From UBA1858 sp964636225 (GTDB taxonomy: Bacteria; Pseudomonadota; Gammaproteobacteria; UBA4575), in NCBI GenBank assembly GCA_964636225.1, contig CAZWQM010000001.1:1-64000 (forward strand): 64,000 nucleotides of DNA, read 5' to 3'. Below, in pieces: positions 43,398 to 51,220 of the stretch (the stretch's first letter is position 1; every line of letters starts with the position of its first letter). The notes below the pieces were generated by a model that was not told the origin of the DNA, ran no database searches, and saw only the letters and a program-made list of their open reading frames with translations. A program made the translations under genes and the position numbers.

Positions 43398-43880
43398 TTA
43401 GTTTACCAGCTGGATTAGAACTTCAAGCGATAACAAGGCAAATATTCCCGCCATTAGGTCATCCAGAACAATACCTACGCCACCTGAGATCGCTTTATCC
43501 AGATATTTAATCGGCCAGGGTTTGAAAATATCAAATAAGCGAAACAGCAAAAACCCGGCAACAATCCACTGCCAGTCCTTGGGAGCCAGTGCCATAGTTA
43601 GCAGATAACCGCATATCTCATCAATGACAATACCTCCATGATCGTGAATGCCCAGTAATTGAGCAGACTTGCCGGCAATATAAAAGCTGAAAAGTGTGAT
43701 CACAATCAGGCATCCCAGATAAGTGGTCAAATTTAAAGGTTCCAGTATTAGGTAGATCGGAATAGCGACAAGTGTGCCAAATGTTCCGGGAGCTTTTGGC
43801 GCCAGGCCGCTGCCAAAGCCAAAGGCAAGTAAATGTATTGGATGAGTCAGGATAGTTTTCCAGTCTGGAGTATGATTCAT
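43398..43880 (-). CDS. pgpA: Phosphatidylglycerophosphatase A
   Basis: A 160-residue inner-membrane phosphatase converting phosphatidylglycerophosphate to phosphatidylglycerol. Motifs: HLLAFGFGSGLAPKAPGTFGTL, DHGGIVIDEICGYL, FRLFDIFKPWPIKYLDK and a closing GVGIVLDDLMAGI; acidic D-E and D-D residues are the metal ligands. Overlaps the thiL stop by 4 bases. Last gene of the rib-nusB-thiL run, as common in gammaproteobacteria. Confidence 0.93.
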   Translation of the reverse strand: MNHTPDWKTILTHPIHLLAFGFGSGLAPKAPGTFGTLVAIPIYLILEPLNLTTYLGCLIVITLFSFYIAGKSAQLLGIHDHGGIVIDEICGYLLTMALAPKDWQWIVAGFLLFRLFDIFKPWPIKYLDKAISGGVGIVLDDLMAGIFALLSLEVLIQLVN

Positions 43881-44839
43881 TTTTTGTTTTTAAAGTGATC
43901 GTATCCAGAAGATTCTGGATAGTTTACTGGCTGGTTTCCCTGATATAACTCAATTGGCTTGTCTTCTGTGATTTTACCAATGGACGATATTTTACAGTGA
44001 TGTTTATTGGCAAGTGAATAGATAGCTTCCGCATGATGTGTCGCGGCGGTAAATAATAATTCGTAATCTTCACCCCCGGTAATAGCTTTCATAACATCAA
44101 ATTCTAAACCATCAGAAACAGTATCAAGAGGAATTTGATCCAATTGAATTTCAGCACCTGTTTGACCAGCGGCACAAATTAGTTCTAACTCATGCAGTAA
44201 TCCGTCAGAAATATCGATCGCTGAAGTAGCCACTTCACGCAGGTCTTGTGCCAGCTTTATACGTGAAGGGGGCATATACAATGCGCTGTACTGGCTTTCA
44301 GTAAGATTATCATGACTGTAATTATGTTGTTGTAAATACTCCAGAGCCTGGGCCGCGGAGCCTATAACACCCGTCACGAAGATTTCGTCGTTGACCTGAG
44401 CGCCGCTGCGCAGCATGGATTTATTGGATGGAATTTCTGCAATCAGTTGAACAGATAGTGCCAGACAATCACCGCGGGTGGTGTCACCGCCAATCAAAGA
44501 AATATTCTGTGATTGTGCGCAGTCCTTAAGTCCCATGGAGAATTGCTCCAGCCATTCTTCATCTGCATGCGTTAATATCAGGTTCAGAGTGGCCCAGCGC
44601 GGTTCGGCACCCATAGCCGCAATATCACTGATATTAACTGCCATCAATTTATAACCAATGGCATAAGGTGGTGTTTTTTCTGTGAAATGACAACCTTCTA
44701 GCATGGTGTCTGTAGTAATGACTAGCTGATGGTTTGGGCGAACAGTAACAATCGCCGCATCGTCCCCTATTCCTGCAATGATAGAATTATCATTGCAGCG
44801 TTTTATAAAATACTTTTCAATAAGATCTTTTTCGTTCAC
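43877..44839 (-). CDS. thiL: Thiamine-monophosphate kinase
   Basis: A 320-residue ATP-dependent kinase making thiamine diphosphate. GIGDDAAIV and ITTDTMLEGCHF at the N-terminus, KLMAVNISDIAAMGAEP, IGGDTTRGDCLALSV, AIDISDGLLHEL, ITGGEDYELLF at the C-terminus. Overlaps nusB (ATGA) and pgpA, so part of a coupled operon. Confidence 0.93.
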   Translation of the reverse strand: MNEKDLIEKYFIKRCNDNSIIAGIGDDAAIVTVRPNHQLVITTDTMLEGCHFTEKTPPYAIGYKLMAVNISDIAAMGAEPRWATLNLILTHADEEWLEQFSMGLKDCAQSQNISLIGGDTTRGDCLALSVQLIAEIPSNKSMLRSGAQVNDEIFVTGVIGSAAQALEYLQQHNYSHDNLTESQYSALYMPPSRIKLAQDLREVATSAIDISDGLLHELELICAAGQTGAEIQLDQIPLDTVSDGLEFDVMKAITGGEDYELLFTAATHHAEAIYSLANKHHCKISSIGKITEDKPIELYQGNQPVNYPESSGYDHFKNKK

Positions 44840-45288
44840 ATTTGAATGAGCATTTTTTTACGATCGTACTTTTTCATCAGCTTGTCTAGAATGACGTTCA
44901 CGAGTTTAAAGCCTTCATCTGAACCAAATTTTTTACATAGCCGAATCGCTTCTGAAATGATGACTTTTTCCGGTATCTGAATGCAGTTGATGAATTCATA
45001 AGTTGCAATACGCAAAGCCGACAGTTCGATTGGATCAATTGTATCGACATCATATTCCGATGCTGCGTTGATGTTTTCATCAATCTGTTCAGACTGCTGA
45101 ATACTGCCAGTCACTAACTGCGCAAAATAATCAGTATCCGATTTGGGCCAATACTCATCTTCCTGATATTGTTTCACCAGAGTGTCCGGCTGCTCCTGTG
45201 TTAACTGCCATTGATACATTGCTTGCAACGCCAGTCTTCTTGAGCACTGCCGCTTATGAAATAAAATTCTGTCACTCTCCTGTGTCAA
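44836..45288 (-). CDS. nusB: Transcription antitermination factor NusB
   Basis: A 150-residue all-helical RNA-binding protein for rRNA antitermination with NusE. Patterns RRLALQAMYQWQLTQEQP, PIELSALRIATYEFI, KVIISEAIRLCKKFGSDEGFKLVNVILDKL are standard. Four-base overlaps with ribH upstream and thiL downstream. Confidence 0.93.
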   Translation of the reverse strand: MTQESDRILFHKRQCSRRLALQAMYQWQLTQEQPDTLVKQYQEDEYWPKSDTDYFAQLVTGSIQQSEQIDENINAASEYDVDTIDPIELSALRIATYEFINCIQIPEKVIISEAIRLCKKFGSDEGFKLVNVILDKLMKKYDRKKMLIQM

Positions 45289-45770
45289 GACGATTTCCGA
45301 ATGCGTTTAATAACATTACACATTTCCAGTGCACATAATGCACAGTCAACGCCTTTATTTTCCCCATCCAGCTGTGAGCGAAGCTGGGCTTGTTCAGGTG
45401 TATTTGTAGTGAGCACACCAAATATCACAGGAATTCCGGTGCTTATGCTGACATCCATAATACCGCGCGCGCATTCACCTGCTACAAAATCAAAATGCGG
45501 CGTATCGCCCTGAATGACGCAGCCCAAAGTGATAATGGCATCGTAATCTACTTCAGCATCGACAAGATGCATCGCGGCCAATGGTATTTCAAAAGCACCG
45601 GGTACGTAGACGACCTCGATGTTCTTCTTGGATACGCCGTGTTTTTCAAGTGTATCTAGAGTACCCTGTAGAAGGTTATTCACAATATCGCTATTAAATC
45701 TCGCGGCTACAATCGCAAAACGGGCATTACCTGGACTCAAATCTCCAGTGGGTATTTTGTCTAGTTTCAT
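45285..45770 (-). CDS. ribH: 6,7-dimethyl-8-ribityllumazine synthase
   Basis: A 161-residue lumazine synthase, penultimate step of riboflavin synthesis. FAIVAARFNSDIVNNLLQGTLDTL, VVYVPGAFEIPLAAM, LGCVIQGDTPHFDFVAGECARGIM (catalytic His of GDTPHF), PVIFGVLTTNTPEQA. The ATG is directly after the ribB-type stop. Confidence 0.95.
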   Translation of the reverse strand: MKLDKIPTGDLSPGNARFAIVAARFNSDIVNNLLQGTLDTLEKHGVSKKNIEVVYVPGAFEIPLAAMHLVDAEVDYDAIITLGCVIQGDTPHFDFVAGECARGIMDVSISTGIPVIFGVLTTNTPEQAQLRSQLDGENKGVDCALCALEMCNVIKRIRKSS

Positions 45771-46889
45771 TTATTTCTGTTTTCCATCTACATATTCGAC
45801 AACTTCCAGACCAAAACCTCCCAACCCATGGAACACCTGAGGTGCACTTAGCAGTCTCATTTTTTGTACACCGATATCGGCAAGGATCTGACCACCCACT
45901 CCTAATGTCCAGCGATCTGCAGGGGTATCACTGGAACTCGATTGAGTGTTATTTTTACTTGCGTTGAGATCTAAAAGTTGTTGACAAAGTGATTCACTGT
46001 CATTGGAAATTCTTAACACTACGGCGACACCTACACCCTCTTCTGCGATTCGCCGTAAAGCATCACGTAATGGCCAGCCACAGCATTCACTGTTTCCCAA
46101 CAAGGTATCGCATAAAGTATTTTCAATATGCACGCGAGTAAGCGTAGGTTTGTCTGAATCGATTTGACCTTTCACCAGAGCAAAATGTACTTCTTTGTTT
46201 ATGGTGTCTTTATACGTAATCAATTCAAACTCGCCACAATCAGTTGAAAATGGTTGTTCGGATGTTCTATAGACGGTTCGTTCGTGCTGGATACGATAAC
46301 GAATAAGATCTTCAATTGTGCCGATTTTGAGGTTATGTTCCTGAGCAAATTTTTCCAACTGAGGACGACGTGCCATGGAACCATCTTCATCCATAATTTC
46401 AACAATGACTGCAGCCGGTTCCAATTGAGCCAGACGTGCATAATCACAACCGGCTTCGGTATGTCCAGCGCGAGTCAATACACCACCGCTTTGCGCCATC
46501 AAAGGAAAAATATGACCGGGTTGAGTAATACTTTTACTGTTGGCATTAGGAGCTACTGCGGTTCGTATCGTATGCGCGCGATCGTAAGCGGAAATTCCTG
46601 TAGTAACGCCCTCGCTAGCTTCGATAGAAACTGTAAAATTAGTGGTATGATCGGCGTCCGTAACATCCACCATCAGGGGTAAACTCAGTTGCTGGCAACG
46701 CTCCTTGGTTAAGGTTAGACAGATTAACCCGCGACCATATTTAGCCATGAAGTTAATATCTTCCGGTCTCACCATGGAAGCTGCCATGAGTAAATCACCT
46801 TCGTTTTCACGATCTTCGTCATCAACAATGACTACCATCTTGCCGGCAGCAATATCTTCAACGATTTCTTCTGTTGAATTGAATTTCAT
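45771..46889 (-). CDS. ribB: DHBP synthase RibB with degenerate RibA-like domain (RibBX type)
   Basis: A 372-residue protein. Residues 1-200 are a complete 3,4-dihydroxy-2-butanone-4-phosphate synthase (VDDEDRENEGDLLMAA, YGRGLICL, PLMVDVTDADHTTNFTVSI, RAGHTEAGCDYARLA). The C-terminal domain aligns with GTP cyclohydrolase II but has lost the zinc cysteines: the H-S-E-C...C-D-C region reads HIENTLCDTLLGNSECCGW. This is the RibBX arrangement known in proteobacteria, where true RibA is encoded elsewhere; none lies in the window. The C-terminal half probably regulates or is vestigial. Confidence 0.88.
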   Translation of the reverse strand: MKFNSTEEIVEDIAAGKMVVIVDDEDRENEGDLLMAASMVRPEDINFMAKYGRGLICLTLTKERCQQLSLPLMVDVTDADHTTNFTVSIEASEGVTTGISAYDRAHTIRTAVAPNANSKSITQPGHIFPLMAQSGGVLTRAGHTEAGCDYARLAQLEPAAVIVEIMDEDGSMARRPQLEKFAQEHNLKIGTIEDLIRYRIQHERTVYRTSEQPFSTDCGEFELITYKDTINKEVHFALVKGQIDSDKPTLTRVHIENTLCDTLLGNSECCGWPLRDALRRIAEEGVGVAVVLRISNDSESLCQQLLDLNASKNNTQSSSSDTPADRWTLGVGGQILADIGVQKMRLLSAPQVFHGLGGFGLEVVEYVDGKQK

Positions 46890-46892
46890 AAA

Positions 46893-47492
46893 TCAGGAAT
46901 TAGTATAAGTGTGTAGTCGCTCGACATAGCGAGCGATGAGATCTATTTCTAAATTAACACGTGTATTTTTTTGATAATCAATTATAGCGGTATTCTCAAT
47001 CGTGTGCGGGATAATATTGACGCTGAAATCATTGGCTTCGACATCATTGACTGTAAGGCTGACGCCATCTATACAGATTGAACCTTTTTTAGCAATATAG
47101 CGGGCAATCTCCGCAGGGGCATTCACAGTAATACGGGTTGAGTTGCTTTCTTCCTCAAGTGATTTAACCCTGCCAACACCATCGACATGTCCTGTCACAA
47201 GATGACCACCCAGATGGTCAGATAGGGTTAACGCCAGTTCTAGGTTAACTTTACTTTCCACGGCTAATTGATCCAGTGACGTGCAGCGCATTGTCTCAGC
47301 AGAAACGTTTGCATTAAATACATTGTCATTGTATGAGACGACAGTCAGGCAAATTCCCTGTACACAAATGCTGTCGCCTTTTTTGACATTTGCCAGAAAA
47401 TGATCAGGAGTCGTTATTGATAACTCACAAGCACCTGCATTTGTTTTAATGTTATCAACGATACCTATAGCCTGAACAATACCTGTAAACAC
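46893..47492 (-). CDS. ribE: Riboflavin synthase, alpha subunit
   Basis: A 199-residue protein of two homologous barrels: MFTGIVQAIGIV start, VQGICLTVVSYNDNVFNANVSAETM in the first, LVTGHVDGVGRV at the joint, and SICIDGVSLTVNDVEANDFSVNIIPHTIENT in the second. Converts lumazine to riboflavin. Four bases after the proteasome-like gene. Confidence 0.95.
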   Translation of the reverse strand: MFTGIVQAIGIVDNIKTNAGACELSITTPDHFLANVKKGDSICVQGICLTVVSYNDNVFNANVSAETMRCTSLDQLAVESKVNLELALTLSDHLGGHLVTGHVDGVGRVKSLEEESNSTRITVNAPAEIARYIAKKGSICIDGVSLTVNDVEANDFSVNIIPHTIENTAIIDYQKNTRVNLEIDLIARYVERLHTYTNS

Positions 47493-47496
47493 TGCT

Positions 47497-48069
47497 TTAT
47501 CCTTTTAGATCAATACAATATTTAGTCATAGGCAATGCCGTACTGGTATGGAACTCTGCGCTGGCTTCGATAGCACAGGTGGCAATTTTTTCAGCATCTG
47601 CTTCGGTTTTATACATAGCATACAACGCTCCCAGGGCAATTTCTGCACCTGCACCTATTGCCCAGAAATTGTTGTACTGGAAAACTTCGCGCAATGAATA
47701 AATACCGAATATTCCATATTTATTCACGATCAGTGCATCTATGCGTGAAGACTCATAGGCATCATCGTCATCATCTTTCGGGTTTAGAAAGTACTGATCT
47801 TTCAGAATGGGGTGCAAATGTAAAAAAGTTTTATATACACCAATTGAAGAGTTTAAATCAATTTGTTCTGACTCTTTTTCAAATACATGCTGAATCACCA
47901 TATGATGAGCTGCGCTACCGACAATGCCAATATAATTGTCTTGATGCTTAAGTATTTTATCACTTGTCAAATCGTATTCATCACTTTGACGAATATCACC
48001 AAACGTAGTTAATGTATCTGCGGCAATGCAGATTTTTCCGTTTTTTTGTACAGCAGCTATTGTCGACAT
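47497..48069 (-). CDS. Proteasome-like Ntn-hydrolase (BPH-type) in the rib operon
   Basis: A 190-residue protein with the beta-subunit pattern of proteasome/HslV proteases: M-S-T-I-A-A-V-Q-K-N-G-K-I-C-I-A-A-D-T start, then SDKILK, DNYIGIVGSAAHHMV and FWAIGAGAEIALGALYAMY. After Met removal the residue at the nucleophile place would be Ser1, followed by Thr2; Asp17 and a Lys at about 37 fit the other catalytic positions. The sequence is not HslV and resembles the BPH (betaproteobacterial proteasome homologue) group best. No ATPase partner is adjacent. Lies between ribD (12 bases) and ribE (4 bases), with poor Shine-Dalgarno. Confidence 0.7.
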   Translation of the reverse strand: MSTIAAVQKNGKICIAADTLTTFGDIRQSDEYDLTSDKILKHQDNYIGIVGSAAHHMVIQHVFEKESEQIDLNSSIGVYKTFLHLHPILKDQYFLNPKDDDDDAYESSRIDALIVNKYGIFGIYSLREVFQYNNFWAIGAGAEIALGALYAMYKTEADAEKIATCAIEASAEFHTSTALPMTKYCIDLKG

Positions 48070-48081
48070 GCTTAATAAAAT

Positions 48082-49194
48082 TTAATAATTAACTTTAGAG
48101 GTTATTTTCAAATCGTGCCCTATTTGACGAATATCGGAATAATCAAGCGTAATGCAATCATCCATCTGCTTGATTTCTTCGATGTCCAGCATGCCTTTTG
48201 AAAGATTTCCCATCAGTTTAGGTGAAGTATAATGTATCAGTTCATCTACACATCTGGCATTGAAAAATTCTCCCGCCAAGCCTGCGCCTGCTTCAATCAG
48301 AACAGAATTAATTTCCAGCGTCGCCAGCTTTTCAAGCACTTTTTTCAATTCAAACCTTCCTTGATTGGCCGGCAATGTAAAAATACGACAATTATTCATT
48401 TTATCGAGTATCCCTGTTTCATTATTTTCTTCGGTAAAAATGATGACTTGTCCTGATACGTTAAATACTTTTGCATGTGCAGTTATTTCAAGCTTTGGAT
48501 CGATAATCACTCTATAAGGCTGTATTACAGAACCTTCAATACGCAGTTGTTGGCTATCCAGACGTACGTTTAACGAAGGGTCATCAGCAGTAATCGTTCC
48601 AATGCCAGTCAGTATCGCATCATGCCGCGCTCTCAGTTTCTGAACATCCAAACGCGCCGACTCTGAAGTAATCCATTTGGACTGTCTGTTATTTAAAGCA
48701 GTACGACCATCCATGCTGGTAGCCATTTTAACCGTCACCCAAGGCAGCCCCAGAGTCATACGTTTTATAAAACCCGGATTTAGTTTTTTAGCCTGCTCAT
48801 CAGCCAATCCGGTACTGACATTAATCCCATTATCTTCGAGCTGTTTGATACCTTTCCCAGTAACCAGTGGATTGGGATCTTTCATCGCGATCACCACACG
48901 GTGAAGCTTTGCGTCTAACAATGCCTGGGTACAAGGCCCTGTTCTTCCCTGATGACAACAGGGTTCCAGTGTCACATAAGCGGTTCCATCAGCAGCATGC
49001 TCACCGGCCTGCTGGAGCGCCATGATCTCGGCATGAGGTTCCCCTGCACGTGCATGAAAACCTGTGCCCACGATGTCTCCATCACGATTGGTAATCACGC
49101 AACCGACATTTGGATTGGGGCGGGTTGTATATTGGCCGCGTTTGGCAAGGCGTAACGCCAGTGACATACACTCGACATCGCGGTAATTGCTCAT
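48082..49194 (-). CDS. ribD: Bifunctional riboflavin deaminase/reductase RibD
   Basis: A 370-residue enzyme for steps two and three of riboflavin synthesis. N-terminal deaminase (HAEIMALQQAGEHAADGTAYVTLEPCCHQGRTGPCTQAL; zinc ligands H, C, C) and C-terminal reductase (PWVTVKMATSMDGRTAL, LTGIGTITADDPSLNVR, LIEAGAGLAGEFF). Full length. First rib gene, 7 bases after nrdR. Confidence 0.95.
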   Translation of the reverse strand: MSNYRDVECMSLALRLAKRGQYTTRPNPNVGCVITNRDGDIVGTGFHARAGEPHAEIMALQQAGEHAADGTAYVTLEPCCHQGRTGPCTQALLDAKLHRVVIAMKDPNPLVTGKGIKQLEDNGINVSTGLADEQAKKLNPGFIKRMTLGLPWVTVKMATSMDGRTALNNRQSKWITSESARLDVQKLRARHDAILTGIGTITADDPSLNVRLDSQQLRIEGSVIQPYRVIIDPKLEITAHAKVFNVSGQVIIFTEENNETGILDKMNNCRIFTLPANQGRFELKKVLEKLATLEINSVLIEAGAGLAGEFFNARCVDELIHYTSPKLMGNLSKGMLDIEEIKQMDDCITLDYSDIRQIGHDLKITSKVNY

Positions 49195-49201
49195 GTCGAT
49201 G

Positions 49202-49702
49202 TTAGCTGTCAGATATCAAGGATAATTGACTTTTGCGCATTTCCGGAGAGAGATCATTTTCAACATGCTCAATGATTTCTCGAAATTCCTGTACATCGGT
49301 AAACGATCGGTACACCGAGGCAAAACGGACGTAAGCGACTTGATCGACATTGCGCAATTCATGCATTACCCATTCACCTAACTGATTGGCAGGAACTTCT
49401 CTGTCACCGTAGGCAAGACAAAGCCTGCGAATGTGATTAATGATTTTTTCTACCTGATCGGTAGCGACGGGCCTCTTTTCAATCGCATGAATAATGCCTG
49501 AACGCAGTTTGTCGGTTGTAAATGTTTCGCGTCGACCATCACGCTTAACAATTCTTGGCAGATCCAGTTCCGCCGTCTCAAAAGTTGTGTAGCGTTCTTT
49601 ACACTGTACACACTCTCTGCGACGGCGGACTTGACTGCCATCTCCCGCCAGACGGGAATCGATTACTCTAGTATCGTTTGCCCCACAAAATGGACAGCGC
49701 AT
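49202..49702 (-). CDS. nrdR: Transcriptional repressor NrdR
   Basis: A 166-residue regulator of ribonucleotide reductase genes. N-terminal zinc ribbon MRCPFCGANDTRVIDSRL with CVQCKERYTTFE; ATP-cone domain RIVKRDGRRETFTTDKLRSGI. Sits between glyA and ribD, the standard gammaproteobacterial location. Confidence 0.95.
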   Translation of the reverse strand: MRCPFCGANDTRVIDSRLAGDGSQVRRRRECVQCKERYTTFETAELDLPRIVKRDGRRETFTTDKLRSGIIHAIEKRPVATDQVEKIINHIRRLCLAYGDREVPANQLGEWVMHELRNVDQVAYVRFASVYRSFTDVQEFREIIEHVENDLSPEMRKSQLSLISDS

Positions 49703-49742
49703 GATAGTCCTCTAGAATAAATCGCGTATCAGACAAAAGTTT

Positions 49743-50999
49743 TTAAGAAGCGTAAACCGGGAACCGTTTACACAGATCAAGTACCTGCTGTTTAACGCGG
49801 TTGATCACTTCTTCATTTTCCATGTCGTCCATTACATCACACATCCAGTTAACCAGCTCCACACACTCGGCTTCCTTGAAACCGCGAGTCGTAATGGCCG
49901 GCGAGCCGACGCGAATACCACTGGTAACGAAGGGAGATTGTGGGTCATTTGGTACGGTATTCTTGTTGACGGTGATGTTAGCACTGCCTAAAGCTGCATC
50001 AGCCGCTTTACCTGTGATGCCTTTGCTAATCAGGCTGACCAGCATTAAATGGTCATCAGTGCCGTTGGACACGATGTCATAACCAAGGCTCTGGAATTGT
50101 GCGGCCATTGCCTTGGCGTTCTTCAGTACCTGTTCCTGATATGCCTTGAATTCTGGTTCTAACGCTTCCTTGAAGGCCACTGCTTTAGCTGCAATCACAT
50201 GCATTAAAGGTCCGCCCTGCATGCCTGGGAAAACAGCAGAATTGAGTTTCTTGGTAATCTCTTCGTTTTCACGAGCAATAATAAACCCGCCACGTGGTCC
50301 ACGTAGTGTTTTATGAGTCGTGGAAGTGACTACGTCCGCAATAGGAACCGGATTCGGGTATAAGCCTGTGGCTACTAATCCAGATACATGCGCCATATCC
50401 ACCAGGAAGTAAGCACCTACGCTATCAGCAATATCACGAAAACGCTGCCAGTCCATAACGCGTGAATAAGCAGAAAAACCGGCAATAATCATTTTTGGTT
50501 TATGCTTTTTGGCCAGTCTTTCAACTTCGTCATAGTCCACTTCACCCGTTTCCGGATTCAGACCGTACTGAACTGCGTTGAACTGCTTGCCTGAAAAGTT
50601 CACATGTGAACCATGAGTCAGGTGGCCACCGTGTGCCAGAGACATACCAAGTACCGTGTCATTAGGCTCCAGAAGAGCGAGAAATACAGCTGCGTTGGCT
50701 TGAGATCCGGAGTGAGGTTGAACGTTGGCGTAATCTGCGTTGAACAGTTTCTTAAGGCGGTCAATCGCAAGCTGCTCTACTGTATCGACGTGCTCACAGC
50801 CACCATAGTAACGTTTGGCAGGATATCCTTCGGCATATTTGTTGGTTAACACAGTTCCCTGTGCTTCCATAACGCGTGGGCTTGCATAGTTCTCTGAAGC
50901 AATTAATTCAATATGCTCTTCCTGACGCTTCATTTCACTTTTGATTGCATCAGATAATTCTTTGTCGAAGTTACTGATACCCATATCGGCTGAAAACAT
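49743..50999 (-). CDS. glyA: Serine hydroxymethyltransferase
   Basis: A 418-residue PLP enzyme for serine-glycine interconversion and one-carbon supply. LIASENYASPRVMEAQGTVLTNKYAEGYP, QPHSGSQANAAV, DMAHVSGLVATG and TSTTHKTLRGPRGG (PLP lysine) are all present. Strong SD (CAGGAG) before ATG. First gene of the minus-strand run that proceeds through nrdR and the rib genes; the first gap is 40 bases. Confidence 0.96.
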   Translation of the reverse strand: MFSADMGISNFDKELSDAIKSEMKRQEEHIELIASENYASPRVMEAQGTVLTNKYAEGYPAKRYYGGCEHVDTVEQLAIDRLKKLFNADYANVQPHSGSQANAAVFLALLEPNDTVLGMSLAHGGHLTHGSHVNFSGKQFNAVQYGLNPETGEVDYDEVERLAKKHKPKMIIAGFSAYSRVMDWQRFRDIADSVGAYFLVDMAHVSGLVATGLYPNPVPIADVVTSTTHKTLRGPRGGFIIARENEEITKKLNSAVFPGMQGGPLMHVIAAKAVAFKEALEPEFKAYQEQVLKNAKAMAAQFQSLGYDIVSNGTDDHLMLVSLISKGITGKAADAALGSANITVNKNTVPNDPQSPFVTSGIRVGSPAITTRGFKEAECVELVNWMCDVMDDMENEEVINRVKQQVLDLCKRFPVYAS

Positions 51000-51035
51000 G
51001 TAAATACTCCTGTTTTAAATATAGTCAAAATCCAT

Positions 51036-51052
51036 AATCGCGCGATTATACC
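51036..51052 (-). promoter_or_regulatory. glyA promoter with GC-rich discriminator
   Basis: On the minus strand TATAAT (51045-51050) is followed by CGCGCGATT. Spelling TATAATCGCGCG equals the typA promoter. AATCGCGCGATT (51036-51047) is also a 12-base palindrome. Start site would be about 35 bases above the ATG. Confidence 0.6.
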
Positions 51053-51220
51053 CCAAAATATTGTGGATGAACTAACCCGAGTGGTCTATATCGCTAAGCG
51101 GCTCTGAAGTTTTGGGATAGTGCTTACTCGGCTGGACGAAACCGGCAATTTTTGAAATTATATCCGTCTTCAAAGTCTGCTTGTTCTGATTAAATATCGA
51201 CCTATTATATAGAGTATTTT

